Origin: Paraconiothyrium sp. Pb-2020
Taxonomy: Eukaryota > Ascomycota > Dothideomycetes > Pleosporales > Didymosphaeriaceae
Reading direction: 5' to 3'
Length of the DNA: 64,000 nucleotides
NCBI GenBank assembly: GCA_022419385.1
Contig: JAJUBI010000005.1
Location: forward strand, 4,526,001 to 4,590,000
Positions 45,749-57,116 of the stretch are shown one piece after another. Positions within the stretch are counted from its first letter, which is position 1. Every line of letters begins with the position of its first letter. Under the pieces are notes generated by a model, which worked only from the letters and a program-made list of their open reading frames with translations, had not been told where the DNA came from and did not search any database. Both the position numbers and the translations under genes were made by a program.

Positions 45749-47283
45749 CTAGATCAAGTCTCCCAGCGTCGAATCAATCCCGTTCATCGCGGTATCGCCC
45801 TCGAACGCTGCAAACTCATCCTCCGCCGCGCTCCGGCTCATCTTCCTCTTCTTGTACGTAGCCTGTCCGTACACGCCATTTTCATCAGCCGGTCTAGCAT
45901 GCGCCAAGCTATGCAGAAAGTCCGCGCCAGGAACTGTGTTAGGCGCGCCGATCGCGGTAGCAGGCTCTGTGTTGGCGGGGTCTGTACCTGTGGGTGCGGG
46001 GGCCATGGGAGCCTCGACAGGGTTCGCAGGCATCTCGGGGAAGACATCGTCGGGGACGTCTGGTTGCGCTTGCAGAGACGGCGATCCAACGGGCGTGAAC
46101 GACTCGACTGGTGGCGGCGTGAGGCCCTCGACCTCGGGACGTTCGTGGGTTCTTGTGGGTTGTGCGCCTCCGCCGTTGCTCGTCTCTGCGAGACCACTCA
46201 TGATGGCGGCTTCGACCTCGCGCGTGCGGTTCTCGATGGCGGCTTTGCGAGTCTTGAGGTCTGCGATTTGGGCTTCGTCATCGCCTAGCTTGTTGCGAGT
46301 CGTCTCCAGCAGTTTCTCGAGCCCTGAAACGAGGGCCTGCCGTGCTTTGATGCTGTCTGCCACCGCGTTCTCTGCCGAGGCGAGTTTCTTGACTAGTTGG
46401 CCGAGTGCGGCTGCGTGCATGGGCGGCGTGGGGATGGGGGTGTTTGGGTTCGTGAGTTTATCGTACTCTTGGTTTGCGGTTGTGATGAGGGGCTTCGCGG
46501 CGAGATCTGCTTTCTGGAGAGCGGTTGCGAGGGGCTCAACGGGCTTGAGGTCGGCTGGAATGGAGGAGCCGGAGAAGAGAGAGCCGCCTAATTGACCCAG
46601 AGGCTTCTTGCTTGATCGCGAACGGTCGGCGTCTAGTTTGGTTGGTATAATCATAGGGTAATGAGCGAAGGGTTATAACGTACCGTTGAGTCCACGCTCG
46701 AGCTCATCGAGAATCTCTGGTCGGAAGACCTGGCGCGACCTCCAGACTTCGAAGACCCTTCTCATCTTGGACTGGATATCTGGTGGGGAGCCCTTGTAGG
46801 CTTGGGTGCTGCCTCCCACGATGATGGGGTCAAAGGCCCGGAGGAATTCTTCCTTCTTTCGGATCTTGGACTGTTGAACGATTTCTGGTAGATGATGAGC
46901 TTGGGTAGGAGATAGTTGGGTTGAAAGGGAAAGCTCTCTCACCATTTGCGAGGTAGATCAGTGTCAACTTCTTGTTCGGTGTCGACTCTTTGACTCGTTG
47001 CGACCATAGCAAAGCGATTTTGTCGGCGTGTCGTCTAAGGAATTGCGGTCAGCTTGACTTGTGCATGGGCATGCTGTATATCGCCAAGGTAGGCGAAGGA
47101 AGTATGCAAGTGCAACATGCTGTTTGTTATGATGGAGCACGTTTGTGGGCATAGTGATGCGATGTAAAGTCAAAGAAATCAGTACCTATGGAACAAGATC
47201 CACTGGCCAACGGACGAGATCGAATCTTGCGTCTCATTCAAAGACGAGAGCTTCGCCTTCAAGCTGTCTTCGGTAAAAGCCAT
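45749..47283 (-). CDS. Rtt103/RPRD-like RNA polymerase II CTD-interacting protein
   Basis: 424 aa in four exons: 47186-47283, 46943-47034, 46684-46884, 45749-46632, all with GT-AG introns. Residues 1-135 form a CID domain: MAFTEDSLKAKLSSLNETQ, SISSVGQWILFHRRHADKIA, TLIYLANEIVQQSKIRKKEE, MRRVFEVWRSRQVFRPEIL. The CID binds Ser2-phosphorylated Pol II CTD in related proteins, with roles in 3'-end processing and termination. A coiled coil follows (about 200-260, LKTRKAAIENRTREVE region), then a Pro/Ala-rich disordered segment and a basic tail with KKRKMSRSAAEDEF. It is closest in layout to yeast Rtt103 or fission-yeast Rhn1. Divergent from clathrin light chain. Confidence 0.9.
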
Positions 47284-47701
47284 TTTGTCGAGTCACACGT
47301 GTTGAGCTGCCAATAGCTGAAAGCGCGACCAGGCGTACAAATCAAAGTCTCACGCGAGCCTTTGCCTGTGCGAAACGACTATGTAATCCGAAGCGCGTAC
47401 TATGTAGACCAAAGCTCGAGGCCTCGCAGAATGCGCCCGCGACCGAGTGGAATGTACACCGAGTTGCTGCTGCAAGTGTGGTGGTTACGTGTGAGGTAGG
47501 TTGCGCGTCAAGTGAAGTCGAGCGCAAGCTCGAGCTTCTTGGCATTGGACAACCGCTCCTTGCCGTTTACGTCCAAGGAGCAACCACGACGCAACGACCG
47601 CTACTTCCTCCGCAACAAACGACCGCACTCCGCAAAAGACCATATTTCTACCTTCGTCCGTCAGCGCCATTTGATACCTTGCGCATAATCTCACACACAC
47701 A
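47284..47701. promoter_or_regulatory. bidirectional promoter, RTT103-like gene and clathrin light chain
   Basis: 418 bp between divergent start codons. ACGCGAG and CACGTGTTG-like words lie near the RTT103-like side (47298, 47352). No defined factor site is claimed. Confidence 0.4.
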
Positions 47702-48624
47702 ATGGCGGACCGATTCCCGAGTTTAGATGAGTTCGATGCTGGTAAGACAGCTATTCAAGGCCGCATTCAGTGGGCAGTTGCTAAGTGATCTCAGGCCACA
47801 CCGAGGCGCGTGGTGACGGCAATATCGATCTCGTAGGCGAAGACGGCGGCGAACTCGATTTCGCAGCTAGGGAGCGTGCAATGCTCGGCGATGCCGCAGA
47901 CGAATTCGCGACCGGAAATGACAAGCTGGCCACAGTTGAGGACGGTGATGACGATCTGCTCGGCGGGGACTCGTCTTTCCAAGCAAACACCGGCAACGAG
48001 GAGATGCTGGGCTTTGAGAGCTCTTTCCCAGCAATTGACACAACAAACGAGGTACGGCATACACGATTCTTACCAGTTCGCGAACAACCCCCAAGGACAA
48101 CATGGCATCTTGAACTTGGTATTCGATTACTTTTGTTTCGGCGACACTAATGGTTGCAGCACATGGCACCCGGCGGCACCATCACAGGCTCAACACTCCC
48201 CTTCCTCCCCGGCCAGCCGCAACCCTCCTTTACCCCCGTGCGATCAGATTCACCCGAGCCCGAGGTCATCCGCGAATGGCGCGAACGCCGCGACCTGCAA
48301 ATCCAGCACCGCGACGAGGTTTCAGCTGAGCGCAAGAACAAGACCATCGATGAAGCACGGCAGAACATCGACGACTTCTACGAGAATTACAACAACAAGA
48401 AGGACAAGGAGATAGCGAAGACACGAAAGGAAGCCGAGGAGTTCCTTGCCAACCGCGACGACACAACTGCTGGCGGAACCAGCTGGGAGCGCATCGCGAA
48501 GCTGGTAGACCTGAGCGGAAAGGGCGTGAAGGGTGGTGCATCAGGCAGCGAGAAGCAGCGGTTCCGTGAGATTCTCCTGAGCTTGAGGAAAGACGAGAAG
48601 GCTCCCGGCGCTACTGGGTACTAG
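47702..48624 (+). CDS. CLC1: clathrin light chain
   Basis: Regulatory subunit of clathrin triskelia at endocytic sites, the trans-Golgi and endosomes. 253 aa, exons 47702-47741, 47795-48051, 48160-48624 (introns 53 and 108 nt). It begins MADRFPSLDEFDAG, with the conserved acidic N-terminal DEFD-type motif. The acidic middle region contains GFESSFPAIDTTNE. The heavy-chain-binding helix starts EVIREWRERRDLQIQHRDE and continues through KTIDEARQNIDDFYENY. The C-terminal block TSWERIAKLVDLSGKG precedes RFREILLSLRKDEKAPGA. All features are full length for a fungal light chain. Confidence 0.96.
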
Positions 48625-50191
48625 GGGTAGATCGGAGCGGGGTGAAGAAAGGCGCGGTTAAGACTGGGGGGTGCGTGCGGATCTGGACTTGGAAGGGCTA
48701 CGCCGTTAGCCGACAGCATTGCACTCTGCGTGGCAGCATTACACCTCCTGTGCATAGGAGACGCGTGGTCTGGAGGCGTTCTTGTGAATCGGCTTCATGT
48801 GCTTGGTGTTACTTGGTAGATTACCATGATCTTTATACATGTGTTAATACCTCTGTGCTTTCGCTTCCATTATTCGGTCTCCGCATCATGTCTCTCACTC
48901 ATTATCCTATACGTGAAGCTCTTCTCCGCTATTGAACTGCCAATTTGGAACCATGCGTAGCGGACCTGCCCCACCACTGTGCAGCTTCTCGAGACGGCAC
49001 ATGACGAGTTGCTTTCCGAGTTATAGGACTTACGGCAAGGGCAGCTGAAGTATGACTCACTGCCGCGCCATCTGCCTGTAAGTCTCAGGATCAAAAGCGG
49101 GGTATGTTAGAGTACCATCGCTCAAGCAGCAATTCGGGACTGAATGAAGGTTACTGTTGAAGAGCAGCACGCCTTTGGCACGCCTTTGGCACAGCTTGCT
49201 GCCTGATGCTATCGTTACATCCGCAGACGAATAGAACAACTAGTGAAGTAAGTCATATAAGCTGCCTGAGTCACACATAGATGGCAAATGGCCTGTTACA
49301 ATAAGATTCGTCTTGATACTCGTGAGGCTCTGAGAGTCAGCGTTTCGCAGAGGTACAAGATTGCTCGTTTCCAGAGGGAAACATATCACCAGTCACGCAG
49401 CAAGGATGCATCTGAAAACCAGAAGCCGTTCTTTGTGACGGTTGCTACGATGGGATATCTCTTACTTTCTGATGGCTTTATCCTGCATAAGTGATGCAAG
49501 TTACAATGGAATGTAAACGATCTGAGTAATGCGACTTTATAGAATCGATTTAGCTTCCCTAATAGTGAATCTTCTATTTCCGAAGAGGCTGGAGTTTTGT
49601 AAGAGCGTCTAGTTGAAGTTCAATGCGTGGGTGAAGGCGACGCGTGAGGTTCGACGCGCTGCGCGTGGGCAGCAGCACGATGGGCGTTCGTCCCACGACC
49701 AGGCAATATAGAAGGCTCAAAATTTGCGAATCGATTTCAAATGTCAATCTTAACATTATTTGACAGGCTGCAGCACTTATTTCAGACTGTTGCTGGTTTC
49801 GCGTTGCAGCGCGTGGGGTGAGAGGACGGTGAGGCGCGCACGGGCCATTTGGGTCGCGCCTGCTATTCGGGGTCGCACCTAACAAACTGGCTCTTGCAAA
49901 CAGTGCTGGAAAGCAGCACTTTGAATCTCGCGCCTCCCCGCCTAATAATTCTGTTCTGTCGCCTCCCGCCGCGCAGCCCGAAACGGCTAGCCACGACTGC
50001 CGCCTATTGTGTTGATTCAGCGCTCGCACGCCCGCCCTGCTCATATTTAAGTATCCGCCCGCCCCATCGCGCTTTTGATTTCCTCCTCTCACTCGTATTT
50101 CATCGCCCAACGCGCCAGTCCGACTGCACGCGTTAAAAGCTCCACACACCACACCCCATTACAACTTCATCAACTTCATCACACTTTCAAC
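48625..50191. other. intergenic region with histone H4 promoter at its end
   Basis: 1.57 kb without a supported gene. No histone H3 lies here, although H3 and H4 are often divergent neighbours in fungi. The TATA-like word ATATTTAA at 50043-50050 is about 145 bp before the H4 ATG. Long GC-rich frames near 49574-50152 (minus) look like chance. Confidence 0.45.
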
Positions 50192-50804
50192 ATGACTGGA
50201 CGTAAGTGACACTCTTTCTGCACTTTATTGTCGCGTCGCGCATCGCTGTCGTCGTCTGCGCGCGGTTCTGGGTGTTCGTGCTCCCATCGCCACTTTGGCA
50301 TTGGTGTTGCACTTCAGCCGCACCCGTCGGCACCCCACGCTACCGCCCCCCAGCGCGCGCATCAACGCCTATCAACGCAACGCGACGCAACCACACAGTC
50401 GTCGCTGCGGTCGCATCACCTTCATACATCTCACTGACATGTCTTCATAGGCGGCAAAGGTGGCAAGGGCCTCGGCAAGGGCGGTGCCAAGCGTCATCGC
50501 AAGATTCTCCGCGACAACATCCAGGGTATCACCAAGCCCGCCATCCGCCGTCTCGCACGTCGTGGTGGTGTCAAGCGTATCTCGGCCAGTATGTTCCTCT
50601 CATCTTACCATCATGCCATCACGTCGCTAACCATGTGCAGTGATCTACGAGGAGACCCGTGGTGTTCTCAAGACCTTCCTCGAGAGCGTCATCCGTGATG
50701 CTGTCACCTACACTGAGCACGCCAAGCGCAAGACCGTCACCTCCCTCGACGTTGTCTACGCTTTGAAGCGCCAGGGCCGTACCCTCTACGGTTTCGGTGG
50801 TTAA
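50192..50804 (+). CDS. histone H4
   Basis: Core nucleosomal histone, 103 codons, identical in pattern to canonical H4: [20 protein letters not shown], then RKILRDNIQGITKPAIRRLA, a tail with Lys acetylation sites, and YALKRQGRTLYGFGG at the end. Three exons: 50192-50201 (only 10 nt, ATG ACT GGA C), 50451-50588, 50641-50804. Intron 1 is 249 nt, long for this contig, and begins within codon 4; intron 2 is 52 nt. Introns in H4 are usual in filamentous fungi and absent from replication-type animal histones. CAAC-rich 5' leader. Confidence 0.98.
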
Positions 50805-52457
50805 GTGTCTTACCTTCTTCTGTCTCGACTATCTGCTCAACCCTTTGCCGATTGCTACATGGCTGTCGGTCGGGGTGCGTTGGATCTCGTGACACGCTTT
50901 GGGAATGGGATGGGTTCCTGTTTATCGGTCTTCGGCGTTTGATATGGATATGAACTCATGAATACGCATGAGTCGGCTCTACTACGCGGCATGCGTGCAG
51001 GTGTGACGAGCCATAGTCAATACACATCTTCAGATACCCCAGATGTCCATCATGCTCGTGATTATATTGAGTGTAGTGCCCACTGTGACCCACGCTTCTC
51101 AAGCTCGATGCGCACAATCACCCGACTCCCGTACATAGGCTTCCACTCGAACATTCCCTAATGTCTGATTGTTCCCGAGGTCAGTGATTCCCCACGTGAT
51201 ACTAGAGGACCTGGACCCAAGCCAACAACTTCCCTTTTGCGACCAGCGAGGAACCGGGCAGTCGGCGATCGCTGTAGGGCCAAAATTGCGCGCGAGGCAC
51301 ACGATATTGTCTACTTTCAGCATCCTCCAACCGCTCATTCCAGTCTCGAGGATCACGACATGTCCCAATGTCAGCAATGGGGTCTTCTATCCTGGAGTGA
51401 TCAGATGACCTCGGGCCACAATTCTGAACATTAGGCCCAAGAACAGAACGAAGATGTGGCAGCAATTTTCAGATGACCACGTGTGGCTTCAACCGCTAAG
51501 TCGATGGCGCGGGGCGGGCACAGTCAGAGTGTCTTCCTACCACGTCGCGAGACCCGAGGTATCCGCCGTATAGCATTCCATTCTCACTCCACGTCTCGGC
51601 AGGCTCGAAGAAACCTGTCGTGGAAAGTCGAAGGCTGGGGTACATTGAAGGGAACCATGGCTCCACATGGTTTTATCACAGGCGAACGTCATCATGCGCA
51701 CGCACGCAGCAGGGGTGATTCAAGTAACTCCCGACGCACATGCAAACCCGATCACGGCATACGTCAAGCATCGCGAGCTCGAGCTCGAGCTGCAGTCTAG
51801 ACATGTGGAATGACTATCGCTTCCAGCAACCGAGTCCATGGTGATCTCTCACGGAAGGATCGGTGGAACGCTCGGACGATAGCGTGGTCGGGCGCAACTG
51901 ATGGCGGGAGAGCTACGCATCGGTAGATCTGTCACCATTGTTTGGGTCCCTCCTTGCGGGAGGGCTAGATTAGGCTTCCGGGCTCTCGTGGTCGTGCCTG
52001 GACTTGAAACCCAAATGCCTCGTAAGACTCGGGAGGAAGTCTGCGGTGTCTGTTCGGCGCTGTGCCTCGCAGCGAGTTACAAAGTCTCATGGTAGTTGAT
52101 TGCGGAAGCTGCGCCGCCCGGTCGGAGTGACAGGTAGCCTCTTGGTAAGGCGTATATTCGCTCACCGGAGGACTTGCTGCATTGCTTTTGCATTTGTCTC
52201 GCGGGCGGCGTCCTGGTTGGGCTCAGCTTCTCTCGCAACTTGCGGCAATGACGTAACGGATGCCGCTTCCCAGCCCAGTCGACCCCTCCAAGGCCCGCGC
52301 CTTGCCTGACGACTAGGCCAGAGTAGCCGTGCCTTATTCTAGCCTTCGACGCCCTCTCTCCTCTCTTCTCTTCTTACATCCATCAGTCCGCCACTCGGGT
52401 GCTTCAAGCCCGTCCGCCGTCTTGAGCACCGTATCTCGCTGACTGCCCCGTCCCGCC
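50805..52457. other. intergenic, no gene supported
   Basis: 1.65 kb between H4 and the charged-repeat gene. Overlapping frames on both strands near 51100-51800 lack motifs. A short CGAGCT-type palindromic run sits at 51774-51792. The last 100 bp is pyrimidine-rich (CTCTCTCCTCTCTTCTCTTC near 52350), typical of a core promoter. Confidence 0.4.
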
Positions 52458-54321
52458 ATGTCGCGGCGCTACCCCACAGCCGAGCTCTACGAGGAGCGCC
52501 AGCGCGACTTCTATCGCAACGGCGGCCGCAGTGACCGCAGCTACGATGAACTCGACATAGAACTTCGGCGCGGTGGAGACCCTCGTCGCAGCGTTCCGGC
52601 CTTCCTGCACCAGGACTACGATCGACGCTCCAATGCGGGCCAAATGGTAGTGCGGGAGCGGCGAGAGGAGGACTTTGACACGCGCTCCCGTAGAGGTCGC
52701 GAGGTCGAAGAAGACACTATCGTGGTCCGTGGCGGCCGTCCTGGGCCACCTGCTAGTGTGAGGGGGACCGAACGAGACGACATCAGCATCCGACACAGCG
52801 AGGCTCCATCTCGCCGTCCGCGAGAGGTCGAGCGCGAAGAGACCGACATCACTATCCGCCATCGGGACCAGTCAAGGCCGAGACCTCCTCCGCCTCGCGA
52901 GGTCGAGCGCGAGGACATTGTCTTCCGCCGCGGAGGTGGTGAACGCCCAAGGCCCCGTGAAGTCGATATTGAGCGCGAGGAAGTCAGGTTTCGAGAACGG
53001 TCCCCAGTACGGCGCCGCGATGCCGAAAGGGAAGACATTGTCTTCAAGCACGAGCACCGCGAGGACAGCCGCACTGGTCGTGACGAGCATAAAGACACTC
53101 TGGTCATTAGAAATCGCGAGAGGAGTCTGCCTCCGCCCCGCGTGCGTGGGGAGATGATCGCAAGAGAGCGTGAGGAGTTCGTTGTCCGTCGCCGAGAGCC
53201 CTCTCCACCACCTCGCGAGCGCGAAGTGATCAAAGACGAGATCATCATTCGACGCAAGGAAGAGCGTTCACCTACCCCACCTCCTCCTCCACCTCCACCA
53301 CCGCCACCAGAGCCGGAGATTCGTCCGCCCATCATCCAGGAGATCATCACACATCACAGGCACATTGACCACGGTGAGTTCAATCGATACACTGTTGAGA
53401 GCAGTTTTTGACAACATTTCAGGAGTCGAGCGTGCTCGTTCGCCTACGCCACCACCGCCGCCTCCGTCTCCCCCTCGAGACGAAAGTCTGGAGATATCGA
53501 TAAGACGAAACCAGTAAGTAAATCACTTGTGTCGATCAATATGTGACTCACGTGGATCTAGGAGTCGCGGCCGTGGTCGAGATTTCGAAGAAGATATCAC
53601 TTACGAGCGTGAGACCATCGAGCGAACAGGGCGTGAGACAGATATAAGTCTGAGAGAAACACGATCTCTTAGCCGACCAAGGCGCGCTCGCACCGCGCCG
53701 ATCGACTCAGACTTCGACCAAGAGGCCGATTACTACAACCGAAAGGCCTTGGAGCGGACATACCCAGGGGAAGCGTACAACGGAGCTACCAAAGACTGGG
53801 CCATTGTAGATGTGCCACCCGGCACTAACCGCGTCCGCATGGATGGTATTGGCGGTGGAGCGCAAGAGATCACCTGGCAACGCTACAATGGCGTACGCCG
53901 CTCCAAGTTCATCAGTGGAGACGAAGAGATTGCGACGGACTTTGGTGTTGGTGCCCCTGCCCCTGCAAAAGGAAGGCCCAAGGACATGTGGACCGAGATC
54001 ACCAAAGACCTCGTGCTCAAGGAAGCTATCGATTCTATGGGCTACAGTTATGAGGAGACGGATGACTTCTTCTATGTCATGGAATATCTACGCTACGTGA
54101 GTGGATCCCTTGCCTGCTATCTGATAGCAACTAACAACCTGTAGGAGGATGTTCTCCAACTCGTCGAGATTTCCGACGACATTCGCCGCCGACGCAAATC
54201 TCGCATACGCCAGATTGAATATGAGCGTGAAGAAATCCGTGACCGTAGACCTCGCGATTGGGACGACAACTACTCCGAGCACGAATTTGTTCTCGATCGC
54301 CACCGGACTAGATATCGCTAG
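52458..54321 (+). CDS. charged repeat protein with D-I-x-(I/V/F)-R motif array (DUF8035-like C-terminus)
   Basis: 572 aa, four exons: 52458-53373, 53423-53513, 53562-54096, 54145-54321. The N-terminal half (residues 30-270) is made of Glu/Arg-rich units of about 22 aa, each carrying an acidic residue, a short beta-like core and Arg: DIELRR, DTIVVRGG, DISIRHSE, DITIRHRD, DIVFRRGG, EVRFRERS, DIVFKHEH, DTLVIRNRE, EEFVVRRRE, DEIIIRRKE. A run of 11 Pro follows (274-284), then weaker copies (EISIRR, DITYERE, DISLRET). The C-terminal region holds YYNRKALERTYPGEAYNGAT, GGGAQEITWQRYNGVRRSKF and a helix-rich segment ELRY-EDVLQLVEISDDIRRRR. I believe this C-terminal region corresponds to a fungal domain of unknown function (DUF8035), from memory only. 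No membrane segment. Possibly RNA- or cytoskeleton-associated, but nothing shows it. Confidence 0.85.
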
Positions 54322-55564
54322 ATGAGTTGCCTGTATCAAGCTCGCCGCATACAGCGCTTCGCGTCCTTGCGTGGAGTGATTGAAGGGAAATGCGTCTTAC
54401 AGGCAATCAATCCGACAGGTCTTTGACTAGATCTGGACATCCCGTTATGGCAAGAGAGCTCTGCATTCCTCGCTCTGGCCGAGATATTGGGGGTTGCACG
54501 ACCTTCCCTAGCTGCGCAACATTCCCTTTTTGGACAATGGACCTCGACTACTTGCCGCAATAGGAGGACGATACCCACGGGATTAATGACATGTTCACAG
54601 TGGGCATGAATGTTCAAGAGCACGAAGCGAACGTTGGACTTTGCATACTTACGACTGTCATGACTAGCATTGGAGCAACGGAGGGCATTTGCTCTCTCTG
54701 TGTGTAAGGGACTTTGCACCCGTTCTATTCTATATGTGTTTCCTTGCCTGCGTGGTGTTTGAGCGTAGTAATGATTCGTTTTTTAACTTCCTTTTCTTTC
54801 CTGGATGAGTATCGTACATGTGTGCAGGCGATCATCAGCGTCGATAGCGCGTCTATTCTCATCTTACCTCTGAGCATAAGCTCCGTCCACGTCTGCAATC
54901 AATCAGTGAGTTCGATCTTACAGCGGACGTGCATGTGGGCGTCCCGTCAGCGAGCAGAAGCGCCACAAGCGGTGCGGTCTAGAGTAGCGCTTCAAGCCAA
55001 AGGCAGACGAAGGCGCCTCGCTCCGCGTCGCCGAACGGTGAACCGCACAATATGCACCGCAGCGCACGCTACTTGGCCGCACGCCCACCGCCTCGCGCAT
55101 CGGAGGAATGACGACGAGCCTGCAACGCCCGCATGTGTACGCTGGCCACCCTTTCGCCGCCGTGCGCTGCAGCGTTCTGCGGTGTGGAGTGGGCGGGTAT
55201 TTTTAGGTCTGTGCTTGTGCTGGTGGACATCCCTGGCTTCTGTACGCGCTCGCTGCTGACCGCGGCAATTCATTGGGTGGGGGCGCTCGCGTGCTGATGC
55301 AAGGTGAGCGGGCAGATGGGGTGGGTGGACCTGTGGGTTGGAGTGGTTACGCGCTGGAGGTGAGGAGTGGGCGCATCGCTGGGGCATCGCTGGAGCGGAG
55401 TGGCGCTGAGTATATACTGGCGTGGTCGGCGGCTGGGGAGAGGGAGGGAAGGGTGGCTGCTGGGAGAGACGTCTTGCTGACTGCGCTCTTGCTCTTGCTT
55501 CTCTTTCTCTTGCTTCGACGTTCTGTTCTTTTCTAATTCGTTTCATCGCTGTGTCTTCTGTGAG
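54322..55564. other. intergenic region, promoter of the DOMON gene
   Basis: 1.24 kb. GC-rich frames on both strands at 54700-55600 are overlapping and motif-free. GTATATAC at 55410-55417 lies about 150 bp before the DOMON start, followed by a long pyrimidine-rich leader (55486-55540). Confidence 0.4.
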
Positions 55565-57116
55565 GATGGGCAAGATGTGGAGGTCTGCATTCTGCATCGG
55601 GGCGCTGCTGGTGGCGCGTAAGTGGGATGGGAGGGAGTGTAGAGCAGCGCTGACGGTAGCCAGTCTTCACGACGAGTGTGTGCGCACAGCAGAAAGGGCC
55701 TGCGGCTTCGACGTTTTACCTCGAGGAGACAGAGACGCAGTTCTCGCTGGCGTTGGCGAAGGACTCGAGCGATGTGTATATCTACTTCACTAGCCCGGCG
55801 TACTCGTGGGTTGGCGTGGGGTTCGGAGAAAGCATGCAGAACAGTTTGATGCTTATCATGTATGCGAATGCTAAGGGCGATAGTGAGTCTGCTGCTTTTC
55901 TTTACAGAGGAGTGTAGTGACTGTGCTAACGTATACTAGACGTTACTATAAGCCCACGCTTCGCAACCGGACACTCCGAACCGGAATACAACCAACGCTC
56001 CTCGATCAAGCTGGAGATCCTGAATGGAACAGGCATCCAGGATGATATGTACGTCCTGCAAGCCGTGTGCCGCTCATGCCGCGTCTGGCCCGGCGGCTTC
56101 ATCGACAACTCGTCTACCACCCAACCCATGATCTTTGCATTCGGCCCTGGCACATTAAAGCAGTCCGACGACCTCAACGCACCACTCCGCCGCCATGTCC
56201 GCTACGGCCAATTCACCATGGACATGGCCGCAGCAACCAGCTCCAACGCCACCGTCCCTCAACCCACCGCCCAGCTCAAAGGCGCCGTCATCAAGGGCCT
56301 CGTAAAAGACCGCGACAGCAAAGACCTCGCGCACGCAATCCTCGGCTGCATCGCCCTCTTCGTCCTCTGGCCCCTCAACGTCATCTTCGCCGGCTTCTTC
56401 CGCAACATAAAAATCCACGTCGGGACCTCCATCACCATACTCCTCTTCCTCGTAGTCAGCTACGCCCTCGGCATCGCCACAAGCCCGGAGTACAACCGCG
56501 TACGTCCCCTCCCCCTATAAAACAAACCCAACTAACACATACCCCCGCAGTCCAAAACCTACACCTCCCCCCACCAACTCCTCGCCTTCCTCTCCCTCCT
56601 CCCCACCCTCCTCATGTCCCTCCTCCCAACGCCCTTCTTCAAGTCCCTGAAACCCTGGATCCCAAACCTCCACACGCCCCTCACAACCCTCACCTTCGCC
56701 CTGCTTGTCCTCACCGGCGGGCTAGGCTTGCACCTCGCGTCAACACCCACGCCCCTCATCCTCGCCTACACCGCCGTAACCCTCCTCGTCTCCGCCTTCT
56801 GCACCTTCCTCCTCCTCTGCGTCCGGCGCCGAGGCAGCGCCTACGCGCGGGCTACGACGCGCAGGCGGCTCGGCGAGGACGACGAGCGGGACTTTGGGAT
56901 GGCGAAGTGGGGCGTTCTAAGAAGCTTTCTGGGACGACGGTGGGGAGTAACGGGTCGTGGGAGGCGGGTGGCGGCGGGGGGTATGGGCATGAGAGGAGCG
57001 CGAGTGCGGGGAGTGCGAATGGGGTGTTGGGGATGGGGAGGGGGACGATGCCGGGGCCGCAGTATTTGATGAATATGCATCCTGGGGTGCCGGTTTATGT
57101 TAATGGGCAGAAGTAA
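55565..57116 (+). CDS. DOMON/cytochrome-b561-like secreted-membrane protein, frame problems
   Basis: An N-terminal signal peptide (MGKMWRSAFCIGALLVA) is followed by a CDH-type DOMON/iron-reductase domain: TFYLEETETQFSLALAKDSS, VYIYFTSPAYSWVGVGFG, ISPRFATGHSEPEYNQ, and CRSCRVW. A b561-like membrane part comes next with about five helices (LAHAILGCIALFVLWPLNVI; IHVGTSITILLFLVVSYALG; further helices to 56820). Introns 55883-55939 and 56500-56550 are clean. Two points do not close. The strong GTAAGT donor at 55617 leaves a phase unlike the exon that starts QKGPAAS. Near 56907-56915 one base is missing, since after FGMAKW the plausible tail (SKKLSGTTVGSNGSWE to NMHPGVPVYVNGQK) is in another frame. 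It likely moves electrons across the plasma membrane or wall space; substrate unknown. Confidence 0.75.

Noticed and set aside
45545..46595. Two 247-codon plus-strand frames over the Rtt103-like gene
   Set aside because: They are antisense shadows of a GC-rich exon; the minus-strand protein has a complete CID domain and spliced structure.
49574..50152. 192-codon minus-strand frame upstream of H4
   Set aside because: It covers the H4 promoter and has no recognisable motif; most likely GC-driven chance.
51099..51465. Overlapping minus-strand frames with mild coding look
   Set aside because: Two frames overlap and neither matches a family; no splice-consistent extension.
52616..53350. 244-codon minus-strand frame
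   Set aside because: Arg/Ser-rich mirror of the charged repeat array on the plus strand.
56067..56900. Long Pro/His/Arg-rich plus-strand frame over the DOMON gene
   Set aside because: Wrong frame through helices of the membrane domain. Only its last about 65 codons look like real protein, because of the frameshift near 56910.
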